DNA of 58,702 nt from an uncultured Verrucomicrobiota bacterium (GTDB lineage: Bacteria > Verrucomicrobiota > Verrucomicrobiia > Opitutales > Intestinicryptomonadaceae). The DNA is taken from contig CASFDK010000004.1 of assembly GCA_949293415.1 (NCBI GenBank), positions 1 through 58,702 of the forward strand, written 5' to 3'. The position numbers and the translations under genes are program-made. The notes beneath the pieces were generated by a model, which ran no database searches, was not told where the DNA came from, and was given only the letters and a program-made list of their open reading frames with translations. Shown piece by piece: positions 45,260 to 53,829 of the stretch (its first letter is position 1; each line of letters starts with the position of its first letter).

Positions 45260-46054
45260 TTAGAATTTGAGGTTTTTGGATATTTCGCCGTTGTAGCCAA
45301 CGGTCTTTAAAAAACTTTCGGGAAGCGGACACTCGGCTTCGAACCCCACTTTTTTGCCGTCGATTTCAAGCTCCAAGCGCGTTTTCAGACAGTGCAGGAA
45401 AAGGCGGTTTATTTTCGAAACCGCTCGGAATTTTTTGTTGAACGCAAAATTTCCGTATGTTGCGTCGCCCAAAATCGGGAAGCGGTGCATTGCGCACTGC
45501 ACGCGCAGTTGGTGGGTCAGCCCCGTCAGCGGCGTAAGGCGCACGAGAGTTACGCCGAGCCCGTTGAGGTCATGGCGTTCGACGGCATAACCTGTGCGCG
45601 CGGGCATTCCGCTGGAATCGGCGGACGTGCGCACGAAGCCCGCGCCGTGTTGAGGGCGGAGCTTGTCGGTCCACTTTCCCTCGCCGAACATTCTGCCGAC
45701 GCATACCGCCATATATGTTTTCTGCGCGGTCTTGTTTTTGAACTCGGCGCGGGCAAGCTGGGCAACGCGCTCGTTGTCGGCGGCAAGGACGATCCCCGAC
45801 GTGGGCGAGTCGAGGCGGTTTATAAGATAGAGCCGCCGTTTTTGTCCGTCTTCGGCTTCCCACGAATAGTATTCGCCCGAAAAGTTGTAGCGCGCGCGGA
45901 GCATCGACGGCTTGGCGTTGGGAGATGGGTTCGGGTTCGGGTGCGTTGCACGCCCCGCCTTTTTGTCGATTGCAATCAGCCCGCATTCGTCGGTTTTGAC
46001 GACGGTGCAGCCGCTCGACAGGGGAAGTTCGGATGCAAATTGTTCTGTGTCCAT
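45260..46054 (-). CDS. RluA-family pseudouridine synthase
   Basis: 264 residues from the ATG at 46052-46054. It isomerises specific uridines in rRNA or tRNA to pseudouridine. The catalytic motif INRLDSPTSGIVLAA near residues 78-92 has the required Asp (RLDxxTSG). LTPLTGLTHQLRVQCAMHRF is the conserved RTGRTHQIRxH-like region (here L-T-G-L-T-H-Q-L-R). No S4 domain is seen. Target site is not known. It lies 2 bases from the TonB-like gene and 4 bases from DUF1189. Confidence 0.9.
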   Translation of the reverse strand: MDTEQFASELPLSSGCTVVKTDECGLIAIDKKAGRATHPNPNPSPNAKPSMLRARYNFSGEYYSWEAEDGQKRRLYLINRLDSPTSGIVLAADNERVAQLARAEFKNKTAQKTYMAVCVGRMFGEGKWTDKLRPQHGAGFVRTSADSSGMPARTGYAVERHDLNGLGVTLVRLTPLTGLTHQLRVQCAMHRFPILGDATYGNFAFNKKFRAVSKINRLFLHCLKTRLELEIDGKKVGFEAECPLPESFLKTVGYNGEISKNLKF

Positions 46055-46056
46055 TT

Positions 46057-47442
46057 CTATCTGTAGTGGAATGTTATTTTGACCGACTGGTCTTGGTTGC
46101 CGAATGTGTTGACCATTTCCTGCGTCCACTCGCCGTAGGGAGCGGTCGTGAGAATCGACTGTTCGCAAAGTCCGCTGCCCGTGTTTGTTGAGTTGGAGAA
46201 AACCACCTTGAAGCGCGAAAGCGCACCCGAAGAGTCGATATAGAATTCTATCTGGACAATCGTGCCCACCGCCGTGCCGAGATCGTATTTGGACGCGAGC
46301 AGATTCCACTGGCGCGAGATTGCCTCTATCATCCGCTGTTGGTATGCGCCGAACTCGCTGAAGCGCGAGTCGCAAGCAACAACGCCGCGCGCGCTTGCAT
46401 GCGAATTGTTTTCGGCGAGGGGCCCCGCGGGAATGCGCATACTCAGCATCGGGCGCGGTTTCGGCGCGGGAAGGTCTTCGTTGACGGGCGGTTCTTCGGG
46501 TTTGGGTTGCGTTTTTTCCGTCTCGGGCTTTTTTTCGGACGACTGGCGTTGACGGGCGGGCTGCCCTGAGTCGGCCTGCGTTTGTTCCGCACCCCGTTTT
46601 GCCGTTTGACTCGGGCGTTGCGCGTCCGTTTTGTCCGCGACTTTGCCGCGCGTTTTGTCGGCGGCGGAAGAGTTCTTCTCGGTCTTTACGACTTTCAGAA
46701 ACGCGTCGTCCGAATCGCTCTGCTCTTGGCGGATTTTCTCCGACTCGAGCGGCGCGGAATCGGCATTGTCGGAAGTTTTTTGCGGCTGCGCGGGCTGCCC
46801 GTAGGTCTGCGGTGTTTCCGATTTTTCGGGCGTTGCGGGCTGTGCCGATTTGTCCCGCTCGGTCTGCCGTTCGGTTTGTTGCGAGTCGGCGGAATCGGGC
46901 TGTCGTGTCGTCTGCCGTGTTTTTGAATCGGGAGAATCGGGCGTTGCCCGCGCGGATTCGGCTGCGGAATCCGAAACTTCGTCGGGCTGTGCGGGGCGCA
47001 CAAGCGGGCGTTCGAGCGTGGAAAATACCGCTTCGGGAGAAAGCGCGTCTTGGTCGGCACTCGTGCCCGAAACGATTTTCTGGCTGTCTTTTGTGTCGCC
47101 CGCGACGAACGGCTTGCGCGACTTCGAAGTCGGATCGGGAATTTCGTCGGCCGCCCGCTGGTCCTTGAACGACTCGGGCGCGTCGGGCGATTCGGGTTTT
47201 CGGTCGTTGCCGAACGGGTTTGCCTCTATGAATTCGGGCTTTTTTATCTTCAGCTTCGGCGGAAGAATCTCGAGCCTTAGCGCGTCGGGTTTGTCCTTTT
47301 TTTGCGGCGACGGAATCGCGTACGGAAGGGTGTAGTACGCGCCGACGTGCAGTAGAACCGTCAACAGAAACGCAACGGCAACCGCAACCGAATCGGTTCG
47401 GTTGGCGTTGAAATATAGGTCTCTGTCGAACTTGTCCTGCAT
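46057..47442 (-). CDS. TonB/TolA-like envelope protein
   Basis: 461 residues from the ATG at 47440-47442; a GTG 12 bases upstream is also possible. Residues 18-38 form one membrane segment (VAVAVAFLLTVLLHVGAYYT), followed by a long Pro/Ser/Glu/Lys-rich charged linker (~80-330) and a C-terminal folded domain (355-461) ending QDQSVKITFHYR, like TonB/TolA C-termini. TonB-type proteins carry energy from inner-membrane ExbBD or TolQR to outer-membrane receptors. No partner genes are adjacent, so the specific system is unknown. The linker is rich in SD and KT repeats. Confidence 0.75.
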   Translation of the reverse strand: MQDKFDRDLYFNANRTDSVAVAVAFLLTVLLHVGAYYTLPYAIPSPQKKDKPDALRLEILPPKLKIKKPEFIEANPFGNDRKPESPDAPESFKDQRAADEIPDPTSKSRKPFVAGDTKDSQKIVSGTSADQDALSPEAVFSTLERPLVRPAQPDEVSDSAAESARATPDSPDSKTRQTTRQPDSADSQQTERQTERDKSAQPATPEKSETPQTYGQPAQPQKTSDNADSAPLESEKIRQEQSDSDDAFLKVVKTEKNSSAADKTRGKVADKTDAQRPSQTAKRGAEQTQADSGQPARQRQSSEKKPETEKTQPKPEEPPVNEDLPAPKPRPMLSMRIPAGPLAENNSHASARGVVACDSRFSEFGAYQQRMIEAISRQWNLLASKYDLGTAVGTIVQIEFYIDSSGALSRFKVVFSNSTNTGSGLCEQSILTTAPYGEWTQEMVNTFGNQDQSVKITFHYR

Positions 47443-47466
47443 TATATTATGCACTCAAAAAAATGT

Positions 47467-48069
47467 TCAGACAGTTTGCATTTTTAGGGCGAGGGTGTCG
47501 AGCGTCTTCTTTGCAAGCTCCACGGGAAGCCCCATCACGTTGTCGAAACCGCCGTCGATTTTTTCTATTATCATCGAGCCGTGCTCCTGCGCAGCATACG
47601 CGCCCGCCTTGTCGAGAACGTCCACTTTCGAAAGGTATTGCCCTATTTGGGTTTCGTCCAGATTTTTGAAAGCCACGCGCGACTCCCCGAAGTCGCAAAG
47701 AGTCCGAACCTCCGAGCCGCCCGCGGGGCAGTACGCCGCGCACACGCCCGTAAAGACCGAATGCGTTTTCCCGCGAAGCTCGCCGAGCATCCTGCGGGCG
47801 TCGGCGGAATCCTTCGGTTTACCGTAGAGATTCGGAGCAAGCCACACGACGGTATCCGCTCCCAAAACGTACCTGCCCGCATTTTTGCGGGCGACCGCAA
47901 CGGCCTTCAAATGCGCATTCGCCATTGCAAGCTCGGCGGGATGTCCGCGGGCATCGGCGGATTCGTCGGCATCCGAAACGCACACTTCGAACGGCACACC
48001 CGCCCTTTCGAGAAGCTCGCGGCGGCGCGGGCTTGCGGAGGCCAATATGATTTTTCCGGAATTTTTCAT
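47467..48069 (-). CDS. maf: Maf-like nucleotide pyrophosphatase
   Basis: 200 residues from the ATG at 48067-48069. Maf proteins hydrolyse noncanonical or excess nucleoside triphosphates and can inhibit septum formation. IILASASPRRRELLERAGVP at residues 7-26 is the family signature; VLGADTVVW, GGFDNVMGLPVE and KPKDSADARRML follow as expected. It begins a minus-strand run and is followed after 24 bases by the TonB-like gene. It diverges from the glycosidase-like gene at 48214. Confidence 0.93.
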   Translation of the reverse strand: MKNSGKIILASASPRRRELLERAGVPFEVCVSDADESADARGHPAELAMANAHLKAVAVARKNAGRYVLGADTVVWLAPNLYGKPKDSADARRMLGELRGKTHSVFTGVCAAYCPAGGSEVRTLCDFGESRVAFKNLDETQIGQYLSKVDVLDKAGAYAAQEHGSMIIEKIDGGFDNVMGLPVELAKKTLDTLALKMQTV

Positions 48070-48213
48070 TCGATAAAAGAGGCGGTATTTTCCGAGTTCC
48101 CGAACAAAACGCAAAACAATTCGGGCGTTTCCGACAATCGTTTTTTGTTCGACTACCGAAGGGATTTCTGTTAGCGTCCGCGCTTTCAAAACCTACACTA
48201 CATCGTAACACAT

Positions 48214-50331
48214 ATGAAAAGAAGACTATCGCTGTTCTCCGCAGGTCTGCTTGCCGCCGCGCTTTTCGCGACGCAACTGAATGCGGAAATTTTCGAAATC
48301 AAAAACGACAAAGTGCGCCTGTCAATCGACGACAAAGGCAACTTGGTATCGCTCAAAAATCTGGCGGACGACCGCGAGTACGCGGGCGGCGAAGGACTTT
48401 GGCGCATAATCTATCAGGACGGACTGTCGCTCGAAGAGAGCGTCGAAAGCGCGGCGGTGCCCGTGAAGGTCGCAAAAACCGACGGCAAAATTTCGCTCGA
48501 ATACGGCGGCGAATTTCCCGTCAAAGTGCTTTGCAGACTCGACGGCGACGACGTGGTTTTCTCTGCCGAAATTAAAAACGCCTCCAAAGACAAAGTTCTG
48601 CGCGAATTCCAGTTCCCGATGATACAGTCGGCGAACATCAAGCCCGAAACCGTGCTCTACTGGTCGCACGCAAACGGAATGAGCTTCCCGAACGTGCGTG
48701 GATGGCTGATGGCGGGCTTCAAATCGTACATGGCGCAGGACAACAAGGCAATCGAACGCTACGACATCTACCCGTCGCCGCTGTCGATGAACTACTATGT
48801 GCTCGACGACGGCAACTGCGCGCTCTACTTCGCAAGCCACGACCCCGAATTCGAGAAGACACTGCACCTGCTCAGAACGCGAAAAATCGGAGGCAGGGGC
48901 GATTTCAAGTACGGCGGAATCGACCTTGCGATGGCGAAATATCCGTTTCTGGGCGCGGGCGAATCGAAAAAAATCGCCGACTTCGTAATATCGCCGCATT
49001 CGGGCGACTGGCACGTGTCGGCGAAGAAATACCGCAAATGGGCCGACACTTGGTACAAGCACATCCCCATCGACGACGACTTCAAAAAGTCGAACGGCTG
49101 GCAGCGAATCATTATGCGCCACCAATACGGCAAGGTGCTGTTCCGCTACGACCAACTGCCCGAAATCCGCAGGGCGGGCAAGGAGGCGGGCATCGACACA
49201 ATCCTGATGTTCGGTTGGTGGAAGGAGGGAATGGACGCGGGCTACCCCGAATACACGCCCGACGACACGCAGGGCGGCGACCAAGCACTCAAAAAATGGA
49301 TACGGGAATTCCAAAAGGACGGCGGCAAAGTCAACCTCTATTACAACGGACAGCTGATCGATATGGGCACAAACTTCTACCGCACACTCGGCAAAAAGAT
49401 TTCTATCAAACGCGCCGACGGCACGGAACATATGGAACGCTATCCGTTCGGCGGCGACGGCACCGCGCTGCGCGTGTTCGGCAACAAAACTTTCGTGACG
49501 GCGTGCCCCGCGACAAAGGAGTGGATTGAAATCCTCAAAAAGCTCGCCGACCGCGCAATCGAACTCGGAGCCGACGGCGTGTTCTTCGACCAGCTCGGCT
49601 ACAAGAGCGAACTCTGCTACGACAAATCGCACGGACACCCCGTTCCCTGCCAAAACATAATGAAGTACAAGCAGGAAATGCTCAAAAATCTGCGCGCGTA
49701 CATCCGCGCGAAAAAGCCCGATATGAGTATGGGTATCGAATGGGTCAGCGACCCCACTTCTATGTACGCCGACTACATCCACAGCGTCGCCCCGAACCTG
49801 CACGTTTCGCGCAGGGACAAATTCGGCGTGCCGTGCACTCCGCACGCGCCGATGTATCAATACACGTTTCCCGAAGTGTACGTTACAAACCGCGACATCT
49901 ATAACAACGACAACGTAGCCCCGCGCTGCAACCTCACCGTAATGCGCGGCTGGCGCGACGACGCGGGCGTTTACCGCTGCCGCGCAACCGTCGACGACGC
50001 GCCGGTCTACAAGGCGTATCTTGCGAAAATCGCACCCCTGCGCGAAAAGTACCGCGACCTTATACTCAACGGCACGTTCCGCGACCGCGACTTGGCGACC
50101 TGCGACTCGCACCTGCCGCGCTTCCATACATTCGAAAACGGCTCGAAAATGGCGGTTATAACAACAAGCCTTGCCGACGCGCAAAAGGTTTCGGCAAATT
50201 TCACCGCCTCAGGCTATAAATTCCTCGAGGGCGACGGCATCGGCGACTTCAAAATCAAGGGCGACGGCGAAAAGGCGAACGTCGAACTCGGCAAAAACGC
50301 CCTCGCTGTGCTCGTATTCGAGAAAAAATAG
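48214..50331 (+). CDS. Secreted glycosidase-like protein (DUF6259-type)
   Basis: 705 residues with a signal peptide (MKRRLSLFSAGLLAAALFAT, then QLNAE). A beta-rich N-terminal domain (to ~270) precedes a barrel: IIMRHQYGKVLFRYDQLPEI, FGWWKEGMDAGYPEY near 333, and ELGADGVFFDQLGYKSEL near 450 with candidate Asp459, then GIEWVSD near 507. This is the pattern of DUF6259-type and other clan GH-D-like proteins of gut Verrucomicrobia and Bacteroidetes. A sugar-hydrolase role is likely; the bond cleaved is unknown. It ends at a strong terminator. Confidence 0.7.
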   Translation: MKRRLSLFSAGLLAAALFATQLNAEIFEIKNDKVRLSIDDKGNLVSLKNLADDREYAGGEGLWRIIYQDGLSLEESVESAAVPVKVAKTDGKISLEYGGEFPVKVLCRLDGDDVVFSAEIKNASKDKVLREFQFPMIQSANIKPETVLYWSHANGMSFPNVRGWLMAGFKSYMAQDNKAIERYDIYPSPLSMNYYVLDDGNCALYFASHDPEFEKTLHLLRTRKIGGRGDFKYGGIDLAMAKYPFLGAGESKKIADFVISPHSGDWHVSAKKYRKWADTWYKHIPIDDDFKKSNGWQRIIMRHQYGKVLFRYDQLPEIRRAGKEAGIDTILMFGWWKEGMDAGYPEYTPDDTQGGDQALKKWIREFQKDGGKVNLYYNGQLIDMGTNFYRTLGKKISIKRADGTEHMERYPFGGDGTALRVFGNKTFVTACPATKEWIEILKKLADRAIELGADGVFFDQLGYKSELCYDKSHGHPVPCQNIMKYKQEMLKNLRAYIRAKKPDMSMGIEWVSDPTSMYADYIHSVAPNLHVSRRDKFGVPCTPHAPMYQYTFPEVYVTNRDIYNNDNVAPRCNLTVMRGWRDDAGVYRCRATVDDAPVYKAYLAKIAPLREKYRDLILNGTFRDRDLATCDSHLPRFHTFENGSKMAVITTSLADAQKVSANFTASGYKFLEGDGIGDFKIKGDGEKANVELGKNALAVLVFEKK

Positions 50332-50341
50332 CAGTGACATG

Positions 50342-50381
50342 CGCCCGACCGCCCCGAAACACGGGGCTTCGGGCGTTTTTT
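50342..50381 (+). terminator. Terminator of the DUF6259-type gene
   Basis: A two-part stem: CGCCCGA / TCGGGCG (50342-50348 and 50369-50375) enclosing GCCCCG / CGGGGC, followed by six Ts. Confidence 0.9.
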
Positions 50382-50393
50382 CGAAAAAAACAG

Positions 50394-50421
50394 TTGCATT
50401 TTGCGCGCGGGGGCTTTTAAT
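50394..50421 (+). promoter_or_regulatory. Promoter of the small basic protein gene
   Basis: TTGCAT (50394-50399) and TTTAAT (50416-50421) with a 16-base spacer, then AAAGGAG at 50444-50450 and ATG at 50457. Confidence 0.5.
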
Positions 50422-50456
50422 TGCCCAACTTTATTGATTTTAAAAAGGAGATTTTT

Positions 50457-50615
50457 ATGTCACAGCACAACAGTTTCAAAAGCGGCGGTTCCGCATCTTC
50501 CAAAAAACGCAGCGTTCTCAAGCGTTTTGAACGCATCGACCTGCTCCGCAAACGCGGTCAGATCAAGGAAGTTACCCGCGTAACGGCTCTCCCCAAGACA
50601 AAGCCCGCCGAATAA
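50457..50615 (+). CDS. Small basic protein of the Chlamydiae/Verrucomicrobia type
   Basis: 52 residues starting MSQHNSFKSGGSASSKKRSV, with the ribosome site AAAGGAG 6 bases upstream. The core VLKRFERIDLLRKRGQIKE followed by RVTALPKTKPAE matches the small basic protein family (TIGR04137, as I recall it) that is conserved in Chlamydiae and Verrucomicrobia. Its job is not established; it is abundant, basic and probably RNA- or ribosome-associated. It has its own promoter and terminator (50635), so it is expressed alone. Confidence 0.85.
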   Translation: MSQHNSFKSGGSASSKKRSVLKRFERIDLLRKRGQIKEVTRVTALPKTKPAE

Positions 50616-50634
50616 TACAGGCACAGAACATTTG

Positions 50635-50668
50635 ACGCGCCCGCGCAAAAACGTCGGCGCGTTTTTTT
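50635..50668 (+). terminator. Terminator of the small basic protein gene
   Basis: Stem ACGCGCC / GGCGCGT (50635-50641 and 50656-50662) followed by a T-run to 50668. Confidence 0.85.
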
Positions 50669-50784
50669 GTTTAATAAACCGAGCGACGCAAATTCCGTCT
50701 CGAATCAGGTTGCCGAGCGCAAAGTCCCTCCCGCAAAACACAAACCAAACCCTCTTCCGTAGCGCGGAAACGACAGAAATTCAC

Positions 50785-52035
50785 ATGAAAAATCTTCCCG
50801 AAATAATGGCTCCCGCGGGCGACTTCCCGAGCCTTGACGCGGCAATCAAGGCGGGCGCGGACGCAGTCTACTTCGGAGTCAAAGGCTTCAATATGCGGGC
50901 GGGCGCAAAAAACTTCTCGGTCGCTGAAATAAAAAAAGTTGCCGGAATCTGCAAAAGCGCGGGCGTAAAATCGTACATCACGCTCAACACAATCTACTAC
51001 GGGAGCGAGCTGAAAAAGCTCGAGCGGCTGATTGTAAAAATCTCAGAGGCGAAAATCGACGCGGTTATAGCGTGGGACTTCGGGGCAATCGCCCTCGCGA
51101 AAAAACACGGAATCGAGGTCTTTCTATCAACACAGGCAAGCGTTGCAAACGCGCTTTCCGCCGCGCAATATTTCGAAAATTTCGGCATCCGCAGATTCGT
51201 GCTCGCGCGGGAATGCTCGCTCGGCGACATCGCTAAAATCAAGCGAGCAGTGCTCAAAAAATACGGCAAAGACGCGGGAATAAAAATCGAAGTATTCGCC
51301 CACGGGGCAATGTGCGTCTCGCAAAGCGGCAGGTGCTTTATGTCGGCATTCGCCTGCGGTAAAAGCGCGAACAGGGGCGAATGCATGCAACCGTGCCGCA
51401 GGGAATACCGCATAGAAGACGCAAACGGAAACGGCTTCGTGGTGGGCAACGGATACGTTCTAAGCCCTAAGGATTTGTGCACAATCGGATTTATCGAAAA
51501 GGTTTTCGCGGCAGGCGCAGACTCGTTGAAAATCGAGGGGCGCAACCGCAACCCCGAATACGTCTTCGCAACGGTTTCGGCATACCGCAAACTGCGCGAC
51601 TTCTATTTCGCAAATAAAGGGAAACCCGACTTTGCGGCAAAGTTCGCCGAAATGAAAAAGACGGCAACCGACGAAGTGTCGAAGGTGTTTAACAGAGGCT
51701 TTTCGGACGGCTTCTTTATGGGCAGACCCGTCGGCGACTGGACATCCGACGGCAACAAGGCAACGGCAAAAAAGCGAATCGTCGGACACGTCGTAAGATT
51801 CTTCCCGAAAATATCGGTTGCGGAAATTTCGATAGACAACGCCCCGATTTCGATAGGCGATAAAATCCAGATAGAGGGTAAGAAATCGGGATATACGGAA
51901 ATGACGGTCGAAAGCATGCAGGTTGGGGGCAAAAACGTACAGAATGCCCCCAAGGGCACAAACGTCGGAGTGAAAGTGCCAACCCCACTGCGAAAGTCGG
52001 ACTTGGTTTATATTTTGGAGCAGCGCACGGTTTAA
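50785..52035 (+). CDS. U32 family peptidase (tRNA hydroxylation-type TrhP relative)
   Basis: 416 residues from the ATG at 50785. The family includes collagenase-like peptidases and TrhP, which helps make 5-hydroxyuridine in tRNA. It shows the U32 features: MAPAGDFPSLDAAIKAGADA at the N-terminus, the EVFAHGAMCVSQSGRCFMSA Cys-rich motif, then SANRGECMQPCRREY and DLCTIGFIEKVFAAGADSLK with KIEGRNRNPEYV. The four Cys residues probably bind a cluster. Which activity applies here is not clear. Confidence 0.88.
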   Translation: MKNLPEIMAPAGDFPSLDAAIKAGADAVYFGVKGFNMRAGAKNFSVAEIKKVAGICKSAGVKSYITLNTIYYGSELKKLERLIVKISEAKIDAVIAWDFGAIALAKKHGIEVFLSTQASVANALSAAQYFENFGIRRFVLARECSLGDIAKIKRAVLKKYGKDAGIKIEVFAHGAMCVSQSGRCFMSAFACGKSANRGECMQPCRREYRIEDANGNGFVVGNGYVLSPKDLCTIGFIEKVFAAGADSLKIEGRNRNPEYVFATVSAYRKLRDFYFANKGKPDFAAKFAEMKKTATDEVSKVFNRGFSDGFFMGRPVGDWTSDGNKATAKKRIVGHVVRFFPKISVAEISIDNAPISIGDKIQIEGKKSGYTEMTVESMQVGGKNVQNAPKGTNVGVKVPTPLRKSDLVYILEQRTV

Positions 52036-52050
52036 TGAAAAATGAATGAA

Positions 52051-52260
52051 TTTCAGCGTTTATAATAGACGCTGAAAGAACGACACTATTTAGGAGCACA
52101 TTCGCTACCTAAAGTCTCGCAGGCGAATTTCACAGTTTCAATAAACGTACGCCAAAGTCCGCAAACGAGTTCGAAAAACGCCAAGGGCGTTCCGCAGGAG
52201 AAAACAAAACCTACCCCCGTAAGCACCCTAAAAATCTTCCGCGCCAAGCGCACACTATTT
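52051..52260. repeat. Repeat-rich intergenic stretch with small hairpin modules
   Basis: No gene is supported from 52036 to 52357. It holds a 9-base hairpin TTTCAGCGT/ACGCTGAAA (52051-52077) that could end the U32 gene but lacks a strong T-tract, an inverted repeat TTAGG...TCGCT...CCTAAAG at 52090-52114 (also found at 8147-8169), the module TCCGCAAACGAGTTCGAAAA at 52158-52177 (also at 25331), a hairpin AACGCC/GGCGTT near 52178-52193, and CACTATTTAGGA twice (52084 and 52252). Confidence 0.6.
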
Positions 52261-52261
52261 A

Positions 52262-52369
52262 GGAACGGTAGAGTGTTTTCCTGTGTTTACAGGGCGCAGC
52301 GCGTACTTGAGGTACGTGCGCGGTCTGCAAACACAGGGAAACGCCGCATCAACGGTGCTATACCGTTCC
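52262..52369. repeat. Long hairpin element, copy 3, overlapping the glgC stop
   Basis: Arms CCTGTGTTTACAG (52280-52292) and CTGCAAACACAGG (52325-52337) pair at 12 of 13. The tip is GCGTACTTGAGGTACGTG (52301-52318), and GAAACGCC lies at 52338-52345. The outer left GGAACGGTAGAG (52262-52273) mirrors the last codons of glgC GGAACGGTATAG (minus strand 52369-52358, including its TAG stop). Preceded by TTTA as in the other copies. Confidence 0.75.
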
Positions 52370-53650
52370 GTCGATGACGGTGTTCGCCGGAATTTTAGCC
52401 TGCTTTGTTACGATCAGAACGCCGTCCCTTACATACAAGCCCTCCGCTTCCCACTTGTCGGGCTTGCCGTACGGATTGAGCACACAGTTGTCGCCGATTC
52501 TCGCATTCTTGTCGATTATCGCGTTTTCGATTCTGCAGTTGCGCCCTATTCCGAGCACCGGAACTTTGTTCGCGATGTCGTACTTGCGCGCGTCGGGCGA
52601 CTCGTAATAGTCGGCACCCATCATAATCACGTTCTTGAGGACGGTTCCATCTTCAATCATCGAACGAATGCCGATTACACAACGCTCGAGCGACGCCGCG
52701 CGGATAACCGAACCGTCGGCGATATTCGCCCTGTCGATTTTCGTGCCGAAAATCTTCGCCCCCGGGAGGAAACGACAGTGGGTGTAAATGGGCTTGTCTT
52801 GGCGGTGGAAGTCGAACTCCGGATTCGGTTCGGTGAGGGCAAGATTGGCTTCGAAGAACGCGCCGACCGTGCCGATATCTTCCCAATATCCGTCGAAGAT
52901 GTACGCACAAAGTTTCTTTTTGCCGAGAAGTCCGGGGATGATTTCCTTGCCGAAGTCCATCTCGTTGCCCGACATAGCCTCTTCGAGAACGTGCTGAGAG
53001 AAAATGTAGATACCCATCGAGGCAAGGCAGTAGTCGCCGTCGGGATTCTTCAGATTGCACTTGAGTCCGTCGCCGACGAGGAACGAATTTATTACCGCTT
53101 CGTCCTTCGGTTTTTCGGCAAACTCGACAATTTCCAAATCCTTGTTGACGCGCATCACGCCCAAACTCGGAGCTTCCGACTTCGGCATAGGCTTCGCGGC
53201 GATTGTGATGTCGGCATTGTTTGCTATATGCTTGTTTAGCATTTCCTTGAAATTCATCTGGTAGAGCTGGTCGCCCGAGAGAATCAGGTAGTAGCAGGTT
53301 TCGCCGTGCCTTTCGAAGTGGTGCATATTCTTGCGGACTGCGTCCGCCGTGCCCTGATACCAATCGCCGCCCGCATCGGTCTGTTCGGCGGCGAGAATGT
53401 CCACAAAGCCGCTTCCGAACGAGTCGAATTTGTACGTCTGCTGAATGTGCTTGTGGAGCGAGGCCGTATTGAATTGCGATAGCAGATAAATGCTGTTGAA
53501 GCCCGAATTGATACAGTTGCTAATCGGAATATCGACAAGTCTGTACTTGCCCGCGAGAGGAACGGCGGGTTTGCAACGGTATTTTGTGAGCGGATGGAGG
53601 CGCGTTCCCCTGCCGCCGCCCATTATTATGCTGATTACATTCTTAACCAT
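52358..53650 (-). CDS. glgC: Glucose-1-phosphate adenylyltransferase
   Basis: 430 residues from the ATG at 53648-53650. It makes ADP-glucose from ATP and glucose-1-phosphate for glycogen synthesis. GGGRGTRLHPLTKYRCKPAV at residues 11-30 is the nucleotide-binding loop, LSGDQLYQMN near 125 holds the catalytic Asp, and AAEQTDAGGDWYQGTADAVR follows; FAEKPKD and a left-handed beta-helix C-terminus are present. It is regulated allosterically in most bacteria. The gene ends inside a hairpin element, with the U32 gene converging on it. Confidence 0.93.
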   Translation of the reverse strand: MVKNVISIIMGGGRGTRLHPLTKYRCKPAVPLAGKYRLVDIPISNCINSGFNSIYLLSQFNTASLHKHIQQTYKFDSFGSGFVDILAAEQTDAGGDWYQGTADAVRKNMHHFERHGETCYYLILSGDQLYQMNFKEMLNKHIANNADITIAAKPMPKSEAPSLGVMRVNKDLEIVEFAEKPKDEAVINSFLVGDGLKCNLKNPDGDYCLASMGIYIFSQHVLEEAMSGNEMDFGKEIIPGLLGKKKLCAYIFDGYWEDIGTVGAFFEANLALTEPNPEFDFHRQDKPIYTHCRFLPGAKIFGTKIDRANIADGSVIRAASLERCVIGIRSMIEDGTVLKNVIMMGADYYESPDARKYDIANKVPVLGIGRNCRIENAIIDKNARIGDNCVLNPYGKPDKWEAEGLYVRDGVLIVTKQAKIPANTVIDGTV

Positions 53651-53829
53651 ATTCGTATTTATGAATTTGTATGTCAAGCCGCGCCGAACCAAAAACCGAC
53701 AACACGCCTGAACAATAGCTGTCCGATTGCCCCGATTATCGCGCCGAATTTCGGAAAAATCCAGCTTTTTTTTAAATGCGGAAAATTCCAACGCGCCGAA
53801 AACATTTCGGAAACAAATCCGACGACCGC

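Noticed and set aside
8269..52369. Integron attC sites as explanation of the long hairpins
   Set aside because: attC sites have conserved outer boxes (RYYYAAC/GTTRRRY) and variable centres; here the centre is constant and the arms vary, and no integron integrase is present.
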